In this document: positions 17,161-24,012 of the stretch, in pieces
Position numbering within the stretch: the stretch's first letter is position 1
Layout of the letters: the number at the start of each line of letters is the position of its first letter
Source of the DNA: Candidatus Phyllobacterium onerii
GTDB taxonomy: Bacteria > Pseudomonadota > Alphaproteobacteria > Rhizobiales > Rhizobiaceae
Assembly: GCF_028331445.1 (NCBI RefSeq)
Contig: NZ_JAQMHX010000012.1
Location: 62,001 to 126,000 of the forward strand
Direction of reading: 5' to 3'
DNA length: 64,000 bases
The notes under the pieces: generated by a model
Told to the model about the DNA's origin: nothing
Seen by the model: the letters and a program-made list of their open reading frames with translations, nothing else
Databases searched by the model: none
Translations under genes and position numbers: made by a program

Positions 17161-18140
17161 CGATTCTTACCGAAGCGGATTTACGCAAGATCGTGTCACT
17201 CGATCTTGACGCTATTGCTTGCGTGGAATCTGCGTTCGAAGCCTTGGCGACCAAGGCTGTCGCCATGCCGCCTATCTTGCGGCTCGATATTCCCGAACAT
17301 CGCGGTGAAGTCGATGTGAAGACGGCGTATGTTCCGGGTATCGATGGTTTTGCCATCAAGATCAGCCCCGGTTTCTTTGATAATCCCAAACTTGGCCTGC
17401 CCAGCGTTAACGGCATGATGGTTCTGCTCAGCAGCCTCACCGGTCTGGTCGAAGCCCTGTTGCTCGACAATGGCTATCTCACCGATATACGCACGGCAGC
17501 TGCGGGCGCAGTTGCGGCAAAGCATCTGTCGCGGCCCGAATCCAGTGTCGCCGCCATATTCGGGGCCGGTGTTCAGGCGCGCTTGCAACTCGAGGCATTG
17601 ACCTTGGTTCGTCCAATCAAGCAAGCGCGGATATGGGCCCGCGACATCGATAAAGCCCAACTGGTGGCAAACGAACTCACTGAAAAGCTTGGTATTCCCG
17701 TCACCGCTGTACATGATCCGGAAAAGGCCGTTCGCGATGCGGATATCGTCGTGACGACAACGCCCTCCTCCGCGCCGATCCTGCAATCAACCTGGCTGCA
17801 GCCAGGCCAGCACATCACCGCCATGGGTTCCGATGCCGAGCACAAGAATGAGCTCGACCCCGCCATCATCGCCAAAGCCGATCTTTACGTCGCAGATAGC
17901 CTCAAACAGACACGCCGCCTCGGTGAACTTCATCACGCCATCAAATCCGGACTGGTAAAGGCCGACGCGATCTTCGCCGAGCTCGGTTCCATCATCGCCG
18001 GTTCGGCAAAAGGCAGGCCGTCACAAGAGGCAATCACTATCGTCGATCTGACCGGCACCGGCGTGCAGGATACCGCCATCGCAACACTTGCCCGTGATCG
18101 CGCCAGACAGTCGAGTGCGGGAACCAATTTCGAAAGTTGA
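17148..18140 (+). CDS. eutC: Ectoine utilisation protein EutC (ornithine cyclodeaminase / mu-crystallin family)
   Basis: A 330-residue NAD(P)-binding protein of the ornithine cyclodeaminase/mu-crystallin family. The Rossmann motif is IFGAGVQARLQLEAL, and the substrate-side N-terminal domain includes DIRTAAAGAVAAKHLS. In ectoine clusters EutC is thought to act after EutB as an imine or enamine reductase in the hydroxyectoine-to-ectoine conversion. Its start overlaps the end of eutB by 13 bp. Confidence 0.9.
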   Translation: MPRMTILTEADLRKIVSLDLDAIACVESAFEALATKAVAMPPILRLDIPEHRGEVDVKTAYVPGIDGFAIKISPGFFDNPKLGLPSVNGMMVLLSSLTGLVEALLLDNGYLTDIRTAAAGAVAAKHLSRPESSVAAIFGAGVQARLQLEALTLVRPIKQARIWARDIDKAQLVANELTEKLGIPVTAVHDPEKAVRDADIVVTTTPSSAPILQSTWLQPGQHITAMGSDAEHKNELDPAIIAKADLYVADSLKQTRRLGELHHAIKSGLVKADAIFAELGSIIAGSAKGRPSQEAITIVDLTGTGVQDTAIATLARDRARQSSAGTNFES

Positions 18141-18173
18141 TATGGGCTTCGGCCCAAGCATGAGGAAACTGAT

Positions 18174-19355
18174 ATGACAGAGCCAAATCTCAAATTCACG
18201 CGGCAGGAATTCGCCGAAAGATTGCAGAAGACCCGCGCGGCAATGCAAAAGCGCGGCATTGATCTTCTGATCTGCAGCGATCCGTCCAATATGGCGTGGC
18301 TGACGGGATATGATGGCTGGTCTTTCTATGTGCACCAGGCCGTGTTGGTGCCGCCGGAAGGTGAACCCATCTGGTATGGCCGCGGCCAGGATGCCAACGG
18401 CGCGAAGCGCACGGCTTATCTCTCCAACGACAACATCGTTGGTTATCCGGATAACTATGTCCAGTCCACCGAACGCCATCCAATGGACTATCTGTCAAAA
18501 ATCATTGCCGAGCGTGCTTTGGACAAGCTTACCATCGCGGTCGAGATGGACAATTACTGGTTTTCCGCCGCTGCATTCGCATCCTTGCAGAAACATTTGC
18601 CGAATGCCCGCTTCGTTGATGGCACTGCGCTCGTCAACTGGCAGCGCGCGGTGAAAAGCCCGACTGAGATTGAATACATGCGCAAGGCAGCGCGCATCGT
18701 TGAGCTCATGCATCAGCGCATCGTCGACAAGATCGAGCCGGGCATGCGCAAATGCGACCTGGTCGCCGAGATTTATGATGCTGGAATTCGTGGAACCGAT
18801 GATTTTGGCGGTGACTATCCCGCTATCGTGCCACTGCTTCCTTCGGGGGCAGACGCCTCGGCGCCGCACCTTACCTGGGACGACAAGCCGATGAAGGTCG
18901 GCGAAGGCACCTTTTTCGAGATTGCCGGTTGCTACAACCGCTACCACGTTCCCCTGTCGCGCACGGTGTTTCTCGGCAAACCCACCCAGGAATTTCTGGA
19001 CGCTGAGAAAGCCACGCTCGAAGGCATGGAAGCCGGTCTCGCTGCGGCGAAGCCCGGCAATGCCTGCGAGGATATCGCCAACGCGTTCTTTGGCGTCTTG
19101 AAGAAATATGGGATCGTCAAGGATAACCGCACCGGCTATCCGATCGGCATTTCCTATCCGCCGGATTGGGGCGAGCGCACCATGAGCTTGCGGCCGGGCG
19201 ACAGGACCGAACTCAAGCCAGGCATGACGTTCCATTTCATGACCGGTTTGTGGCTCGAAACCATGGGCCTTGAAATCACCGAAAGCATCCTGATCACCGA
19301 CACTGGCGTTGAATGCCTCGCCAATGTGCCGCGCAAGCTCTTCGTCAAGAACTGA
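18174..19355 (+). CDS. eutD: Ectoine hydrolase (EutD/DoeA)
   Basis: A 393-residue pita-bread fold protein of the M24 aminopeptidase-P/creatinase family. An N-terminal domain (residues 1-150) is followed by the catalytic domain with GTDDFGGDYPAIVPLL, EIAGCYNRYHVPLSR and MGLEITESILIT. It opens the ectoine ring, giving N-acetyl-diaminobutyrate; the alpha isomer is both pathway intermediate and EnuR inducer. Homologues are called DoeA or EutD. It follows eutC by 33 bp, which contains AGGAAAC. Confidence 0.93.
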   Translation: MTEPNLKFTRQEFAERLQKTRAAMQKRGIDLLICSDPSNMAWLTGYDGWSFYVHQAVLVPPEGEPIWYGRGQDANGAKRTAYLSNDNIVGYPDNYVQSTERHPMDYLSKIIAERALDKLTIAVEMDNYWFSAAAFASLQKHLPNARFVDGTALVNWQRAVKSPTEIEYMRKAARIVELMHQRIVDKIEPGMRKCDLVAEIYDAGIRGTDDFGGDYPAIVPLLPSGADASAPHLTWDDKPMKVGEGTFFEIAGCYNRYHVPLSRTVFLGKPTQEFLDAEKATLEGMEAGLAAAKPGNACEDIANAFFGVLKKYGIVKDNRTGYPIGISYPPDWGERTMSLRPGDRTELKPGMTFHFMTGLWLETMGLEITESILITDTGVECLANVPRKLFVKN

Positions 19356-19363
19356 GATCCATC

Positions 19364-20368
19364 ATGCAGTCAAAAACCCTGCGGCCATCGCCCATCACAC
19401 CTACCGTCGATCTGGACAAGCAAGGCGTGCAGCACGGCTTTTTGCGGCTGCCCTATAGCCGCGATGATTCCGCCTGGGGGTCTGTCATGATACCCATCGC
19501 AGTCATCCGCAATGGCAACGGGCCAACGGCGCTGCTGACTGGCGGCAATCACGGCGATGAATATGAAGGGCCGATTGCTCTCTTTGACCTTGCCCGCACG
19601 CTGGACGTCGGCAAGGTCAGCGGTACGGTCATCATCGTTCCGGCGATGAATTATCCGGCGTTTCGCGCCGGCACGCGTACGTCGCCGATCGACAAGGGCA
19701 ATATGAATCGCAGCTATCCGGGAAAACCGGATGGCACGGTAACCCAGAAGATCGCCGACTATTTCACCCGCGAATTGTTGCCGCGCGCCGATGTAGTGCT
19801 CGATTTCCATTCCGGTGGCAGGACACTCGATTTCGTAGCCTTCGCGGCCGCCCATATCCTGCCTGACAAAGTGCAGGAGGCCAAAGGCTTCGATGCCGTC
19901 AAGGCATTCTCGGCACCATGGTCGATGCGCATGCTCGAAATCGACGCGGTCGGCATGTATGACACGACGGTGGAGGAAATGGGCAAGGTTTTCGTCACCA
20001 CTGAACTTGGCGGCGGCGGTACGGCTCGCGCCGAAACAGTCGCCATCGCAAAACGGGGCGCGATGAATGTCTTGCGTCATGCGGGCATCGTCAGCGGTAA
20101 TATCGACCACCGCGACACGCGCTGGCTCGACATGCCATCAGGCGACTGCTTCTCCTTTGCGGAGGATCAAGGGCTGATCGAAACGATGATCGATCTCGGC
20201 GACTTTGTTAAAGAAGGGCAAGTGATCGCTCGCATCCATCCAATTGGCCGCACTGGCGCGGCTCCAACCGAAATCCGAACGAAGCTCACAGGGCTTCTCG
20301 CTGCACGGCATTTTCCGGGTTTGGTTAAACCGGGTGACTGTGTGGCAGTCGTAGGCACTGTCGACTGA
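19364..20368 (+). CDS. eutE: N-alpha-acetyl-L-2,4-diaminobutyrate deacetylase (EutE/DoeB)
   Basis: A 334-residue zinc deacylase of the AstE/AspA (succinylglutamate desuccinylase/aspartoacylase) family. The zinc motif is GGNHGDEYEGP (His and Glu ligands), the third ligand lies in LDFHSGG, and the catalytic Glu is probably in TELGGGG. It releases acetate from N-alpha-acetyl-diaminobutyrate to give diaminobutyrate for DoeD. The frame opens at 19313 inside eutD; the ATG at 19364, eight bases after the eutD stop, gives a normal length. Last gene of the operon. Confidence 0.92.
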   Translation: MQSKTLRPSPITPTVDLDKQGVQHGFLRLPYSRDDSAWGSVMIPIAVIRNGNGPTALLTGGNHGDEYEGPIALFDLARTLDVGKVSGTVIIVPAMNYPAFRAGTRTSPIDKGNMNRSYPGKPDGTVTQKIADYFTRELLPRADVVLDFHSGGRTLDFVAFAAAHILPDKVQEAKGFDAVKAFSAPWSMRMLEIDAVGMYDTTVEEMGKVFVTTELGGGGTARAETVAIAKRGAMNVLRHAGIVSGNIDHRDTRWLDMPSGDCFSFAEDQGLIETMIDLGDFVKEGQVIARIHPIGRTGAAPTEIRTKLTGLLAARHFPGLVKPGDCVAVVGTVD

Positions 20369-20396
20369 ATTTCTGGCCGCCTCTCGGCGCACCGCA

Positions 20397-21809
20397 TCAG
20401 ACAGCGCGGGGAATCCGCAATTCCGCTCTTAGGCCGCCGTCGGTGTCATTCGCCAGCGTGATATCACCGCCACTGCGTCGCGCGATATTGCGCGCGATGG
20501 TCAGGCCCAGACCAAATCCACCAGTCCCCCGGTTACGGGATCCTTCGACCCGCCGGAAAGGCTGGAACACCTCGTCGAGCTTGGCCTGAGGAATGCCCGG
20601 CCCTTCGTCGCGGATCGTCAGCAAAATGTCGGCGCCACTTTGCGCGAGGCTGATATGGGCTTTTTCGCCATAGGTCACGGCGTTGTTCACGAGGTTCGTT
20701 ACGCAGCGCCGCAGCGCGATCGGACGGCCCATGCAAATCAGCCCGCGCGACGCAAGGCTGGTTTTGTCGAATGAGGCCTGCGGAAAACCATCGGCAACCG
20801 AGTCAACCAACGACCAGAAGTCGATCTTCTCCTGTTCTTCATCGACGATTTCATAGGTAGCAAAATCGATAACCGATCGGGATATGGCTTCGATATCGTT
20901 CAGATCGTGTGTGAGCGATTGGCGCAATGGCGATTTCCGCAACAGTTCGAGGCGCAGGCGAATACGCGTCAATGGCGTGCGCAGATCATGCGCCAGCGCG
21001 GCAGCAAGCTGCTCACGGTCGGCCACATATTCCCTCAATTGCGCCTGCATGGTGTTTACCGCTCGCGCTGCCGATTTATACTCGCTGCTGCCAAACTCGG
21101 GCAATGGCGGCGACTTTACATCGTCACCGATACGCTTGACCGCTCTCTCCAGTGCTCGATATGGCGCCGTCAACCGGCGCATCGCCCAGATCGACATTGC
21201 AATGACCACCGCGGCAACAGAACCAAACAGAGGCAGCGTCTGCGCGGTAAAGATCGGGGGCTCCGGCGCGATCGGCGTGACGAAGTTCAGCCATTGGCCA
21301 TCCTTGAACTTGATCGAGGCCGCGAGCCCGTCACTCTGGCTGAAATCCTCCGCTATGTCAGAAAGCTGGCGCTCCACAATACCGACATCGGGATCAGGTG
21401 CACTGGGGCTAGTTGCAGGACTGCTGGGTGGCCGGTTCGATACGCGGCGAATCCGCGCGTCGGTTACTCCGAATGCGGACAATCGTGCAACCAGCACATC
21501 TTCAAGCTCAGCAAGACTATCGTCCGAAGCAATGGCCGATGTCACGGCCGGCTCGTCGGACATGGAGAGAGGATTGGCAGTGTTCGACAAAGCGCTCGCG
21601 AGAATTGATCGCTCGGATGGCGGTGCGGCGTAGAGCACCTTGACGAGCGTATAAGCGCGTTCGCTCAAGCGAAACAGTTCGAGCACATTGTTGTTTTCCG
21701 CACGATCACGAGAGACGATCGATAATGTTGCAACCTGCGTTGTAAGCAGGCTGGCAATCAGGATGAGCAGGATCCAGCTTGGCAGCGACTGGGGCAGAAA
21801 CCGTTTCAT
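20397..21809 (-). CDS. Sensor histidine kinase (OmpR-class partner, RstB-like)
   Basis: A 470-residue membrane kinase. Helix 1 is at residues 10-32, followed by a periplasmic sensor domain of about 155 residues that includes a Pro/Ser-rich stretch near 127-142. Helix 2 is at about 190-210, then a HAMP segment (RRLTAPYRALERAVKRI). The phosphoacceptor is H274 in AAALAHDLRTPLTR; the ATPase has N-box NLVNNAVTYGEKA and G-boxes DEGPGIP and GTGGFGLGL. It starts inside the stop codon of the response regulator (ATGA), so the two are translationally coupled. The signal is not known; see the neighbouring Asr-like gene. Confidence 0.9.
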   Translation of the reverse strand: MKRFLPQSLPSWILLILIASLLTTQVATLSIVSRDRAENNNVLELFRLSERAYTLVKVLYAAPPSERSILASALSNTANPLSMSDEPAVTSAIASDDSLAELEDVLVARLSAFGVTDARIRRVSNRPPSSPATSPSAPDPDVGIVERQLSDIAEDFSQSDGLAASIKFKDGQWLNFVTPIAPEPPIFTAQTLPLFGSVAAVVIAMSIWAMRRLTAPYRALERAVKRIGDDVKSPPLPEFGSSEYKSAARAVNTMQAQLREYVADREQLAAALAHDLRTPLTRIRLRLELLRKSPLRQSLTHDLNDIEAISRSVIDFATYEIVDEEQEKIDFWSLVDSVADGFPQASFDKTSLASRGLICMGRPIALRRCVTNLVNNAVTYGEKAHISLAQSGADILLTIRDEGPGIPQAKLDEVFQPFRRVEGSRNRGTGGFGLGLTIARNIARRSGGDITLANDTDGGLRAELRIPRAV

Positions 21810-22522
21810 TCCGGGCTGACTTCGGGAACGAATTGATAGCCGCCGCCGCGGATCGTCAGGATCAGTTTTGGCGAACGGGAATCATCTTCCATCTTGCGGC
21901 GAAGGCGGCTGATCAAAATATCGATGCTGCGGTCGTAACCATAGGCGGCATTGTTGCCCACCAATTCCAGCAGCTGGTCGCGGCTCAACATGCGCTGAGC
22001 GCTTTTGACCAATGTTTCCAGAAGATTGAACTCGGCAGTCGTTAGTTCCACGCGCACTGCATCCGGAGATACAAGCCGCCGCCGCGAGCAGTCCATAGTC
22101 CAGCCGGCGAATTTGTAGATCGTGGGTTCGAGGCGTCGGTCCGGGCCGGACGTATCGAGACGGCGCAGCACTGCCCTGACCCGCGCCAGTAGCTCCCTCG
22201 GATCGAACGGCTTGGAGACGTAGTCGTCCGCGCCCATTTCAAGCCCGACCACCCGGTCAGTGGTTTCCGTGACGGCAGTCAGCATGATGATCGGGATACG
22301 GGAGTGCATCCGGATATCCCTGCAAATTTCCATACCGCTTTTGCCAGGAAGCATCACATCCAGAATGAGAAGATCTATAGGCGTGCGGGAAAGGACGTCC
22401 TGCATTTCCTCGCTGTCTCGTGCAACCGAGACATGCATTCCCCGCTTCTTCAAAAATTCATGCAGGAGATCGCGAATGGCTTCATCGTCGTCGACAATCA
22501 GAATATGCGCTTCAGATTTCAT
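21806..22522 (-). CDS. OmpR/PhoB-class response regulator (RstA-like)
   Basis: A 238-residue regulator. The receiver domain has acidic pocket DDD (11-13), phospho-acceptor D55 (ILDVMLPGK) and the conserved Lys in VSKPFDP. The C-terminal winged helix (YGYDRSIDILISRLRRKME, then IRGGGYQF) is typical of OmpR/PhoB DNA binding. The ATG at 22522 has AGGA at the right distance and is preferred to the TTG at 22528. Resemblance to RstA (MLPGKxGMEICRD, YDRSxDxxISRLRxK) and the divergent Asr-like gene suggest, without proving, an RstAB-type acid response. Confidence 0.9.
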   Translation of the reverse strand: MKSEAHILIVDDDEAIRDLLHEFLKKRGMHVSVARDSEEMQDVLSRTPIDLLILDVMLPGKSGMEICRDIRMHSRIPIIMLTAVTETTDRVVGLEMGADDYVSKPFDPRELLARVRAVLRRLDTSGPDRRLEPTIYKFAGWTMDCSRRRLVSPDAVRVELTTAEFNLLETLVKSAQRMLSRDQLLELVGNNAAYGYDRSIDILISRLRRKMEDDSRSPKLILTIRGGGYQFVPEVSPE

Positions 22523-22682
22523 ACTCAATTCCTGATGGCGATCATTTTGCGCCCAGCCATAAGGCGCGGTTCAACCCGTTGTTTTTACGCACGATCCACT
22601 GTGGAAGCCACGTAATTCTTTGGACTGGAGAGCAAACCTGCAACCTCCAATGACTGGCGAAGCGGGCGAAATTCTGTCGTTT

Positions 22683-22696
22683 CGTGTCTTGTTACA
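22683..22696 (+). promoter_or_regulatory. Possible RstA-type half-site upstream of the exported-protein genes
   Basis: GTTACA at 22691-22696 matches the invariant half of the E. coli RstA box (TACATNTNGTTACA, quoted from memory). Over the whole 14 bases, 8 of the 12 specified positions match and the four misses are transitions. It lies in the 284-bp gap between the regulator and the two exported proteins; A-rich ACA repeats follow. Weak evidence alone. Confidence 0.3.
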
Positions 22697-22806
22697 ATCC
22701 AGAAACAAAACACCACAAAACAGAAAAACTGAGGCAACACTCAAGTCCGATAAAAGCCCGTCAACTCGTGGTTGACTGGTCGAAACAGGATTTCTTCGTA
22801 ACTCAA

Positions 22807-23109
22807 ATGGCTCTTATGCGGAACATATTGACCATTTCGACAATCGTCCTGACCGGTGCGATCGTATCCATCGCACCAATCGAGCAGTCAATGGCAGCAG
22901 AGACACTCACCCGCACAGAGTTGTGCGGCAAACTCCAGCAACAAGTTCAACACGCAATGACGGAACACGCCGAGGCAAAACGGGCAGCCAAGGCGAAAGC
23001 ACTTCAAAAAACGGGAACGAGGTTCTGCGCAAGCAACAAGCAGGCGCAGGGGATCAGATCGTATGCCCAGGCTTTGAAGCTGCTTGGTGTGCAGCCGGTT
23101 GATGACTAA
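22807..23109 (+). CDS. Small exported protein with two cysteines
   Basis: About 100 residues. A signal peptide (MRNILTISTIVLTGAIVSIAP then QSMAAE, split for length) probably cleaves after AMAA-type SMAA. The mature part is roughly 70 residues, helical, Lys/Ala/Gln-rich, with two cysteines (TELCGKL and TRFCASN) that could form a disulfide in the periplasm. The frame extends upstream to 22684, but the ATG at 22807 (or 22816) puts the signal at the N-terminus. No strong ribosome binding site is visible. It is divergent from the two-component genes and followed 42 bp later by the Asr-like gene. I do not recognise a family. Confidence 0.6.
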   Translation: MALMRNILTISTIVLTGAIVSIAPIEQSMAAETLTRTELCGKLQQQVQHAMTEHAEAKRAAKAKALQKTGTRFCASNKQAQGIRSYAQALKLLGVQPVDD

Positions 23110-23151
23110 CCGACTGTGTCCCATAGGCCCGCATCGAAAGGAAACTGACCA

Positions 23152-23376
23152 ATGAAAAAGTCCCTCTATACAGCTCTCGGTCTCGCCGTTGCTCTCGCTG
23201 TTTCGGCTCCGGTTATCGCTTCGAGCGCCAGTGCAGCTCCGGCTGCAACGACAGCAACCGCTCCTGATGCAACAACGACGATGAAAAAGGCGCCTAAGCA
23301 CATGAAGAAGGTGCACAAGACATCCGCCAAGAAGCAGGCTGTAAAGAAGCCCGTTCAGCCTGCTCCTGCACAATAA
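23152..23376 (+). CDS. Small secreted lysine-rich protein resembling acid-shock protein Asr
   Basis: A 74-residue protein. A clear signal peptide (MKKSLYTALGLAVALAVSAP, cleavage near ASAA) is followed by a low-complexity mature part: Ala/Thr/Pro-rich (PAATTATAPDATTT), then Lys/His-rich (KKAPKHMKKVHKTSAKKQ), ending PVQPAPAQ. This composition and order closely resemble E. coli Asr, a periplasmic, intrinsically disordered acid-shock protein activated through RstAB. GAAAGGAAACTGACC precedes the ATG, and a strong terminator follows at 23410. Similarity of low-complexity sequence is not proof of homology. Confidence 0.75.
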   Translation: MKKSLYTALGLAVALAVSAPVIASSASAAPAATTATAPDATTTMKKAPKHMKKVHKTSAKKQAVKKPVQPAPAQ

Positions 23377-23409
23377 CCTCGGGCAGTACGACATTCTTGT
23401 CGAAGTAGA

Positions 23410-23452
23410 AACTATGCCGGCCATGGTAAACCACAGCCGGTATAGTTTTTTT
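23410..23452 (+). terminator. Rho-independent terminator after the Asr-like gene
   Basis: AACTATGCCGGC (23410-23421) pairs with GCCGGTATAGTT (23436-23447), with a single G-T wobble, and runs into seven T residues (23446-23452). Confidence 0.85.
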
Positions 23453-23589
23453 GACCGCGTTAAAGGGCCCTGCCTCCAAATTTCATTCGCAAACTTTCGT
23501 TATTCAAATCCCGCATCCCATCGTAAAATCAACTTGGTGATTCTCTTGGCCAATGCATGGATCAAGAATCCGGGGCCGGTGGAGCATCT

Positions 23590-23622
23590 TACTGCGCCGT
23601 GCGTTCAAATCGAACGCACAAA
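23590..23622. repeat. Palindromic repeat, copy C of a three-member family
   Basis: Begins TACTGCGCCGTGCGTTC; inner arms GTGCGTTC (23599-23606) and GAACGCAC (23612-23619). The first half matches copies A (62389-62432) and B (63915-63958); the closing outer arm has been lost, so this copy looks truncated. Confidence 0.55.
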
Positions 23623-23688
23623 CATTGATTGGAACACAGTCCTCTCGGGACTTGTGTTTCGGCAAACCGGTTTTATGGAGAATTGGCT

Positions 23689-23943
23689 ATGGGCGGAGAA
23701 AGTCTTCTTATTTTTCTTTTGGTGGGATTGATAGCGGGATGGCTGGCCAGCCAGCTCGTTCGCGGAGGCGGCTTTGGCCTCGTGGGTGACCTGGTGGTAG
23801 GCGTTATCGGAGCCTTTATTGCAGGATATCTTTTTCCGAGGCTCGGCATCTCGCTAGGCAGCGGCCTCATAGGCGCAATCATCGCCGCAACGATCGGAGC
23901 GGTCATTCTGCTCTTTATCCTTCGGGCCGTTAAACGGGCCTGA
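23689..23943 (+). CDS. GlsB/YeaQ/YmgE-family (transglycosylase-associated) membrane protein
   Basis: An 84-residue, three-helix, glycine-rich protein with the family signatures LVGLIAGWLASQLVRGGGFG, GDLVVGVIGAFIAGYL and IGAIIAATIGAVILL. These small inner-membrane proteins are often induced by general or envelope stress; their molecular function is unknown. The frame extends upstream, but the ATG at 23689 follows TGGAG at good distance and gives the normal family length. It is convergent with the RND pump operon, separated by a bidirectional terminator. Confidence 0.88.
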   Translation: MGGESLLIFLLVGLIAGWLASQLVRGGGFGLVGDLVVGVIGAFIAGYLFPRLGISLGSGLIGAIIAATIGAVILLFILRAVKRA

Positions 23944-23954
23944 TTTCAGTCGAT

Positions 23955-23991
23955 AAAAAAAGCCTCCGAACTGACAGTTCGGAGGCTTTTT
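23955..23991. terminator. Bidirectional terminator
   Basis: AGCCTCCGAACT (23961-23972) and AGTTCGGAGGCT (23976-23987) are perfect 12-nt complements around GAC, flanked by A6 on the left and T5 on the right, so they serve both the GlsB gene and the converging RND operon. Confidence 0.92.
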
Positions 23992-24012
23992 GTTTGGCTG
24001 CAATGCACTTTG

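Larger units (their letters stand above)
23377..23688. other. Intergenic interval between the Asr-like gene and the GlsB gene
   Basis: 312 bp with no supportable gene. It holds the terminator of the exported-protein operon (23410-23452), one copy of a palindromic repeat (23590-23622) and presumably the promoter of the following stress-type membrane protein. Confidence 0.6.
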
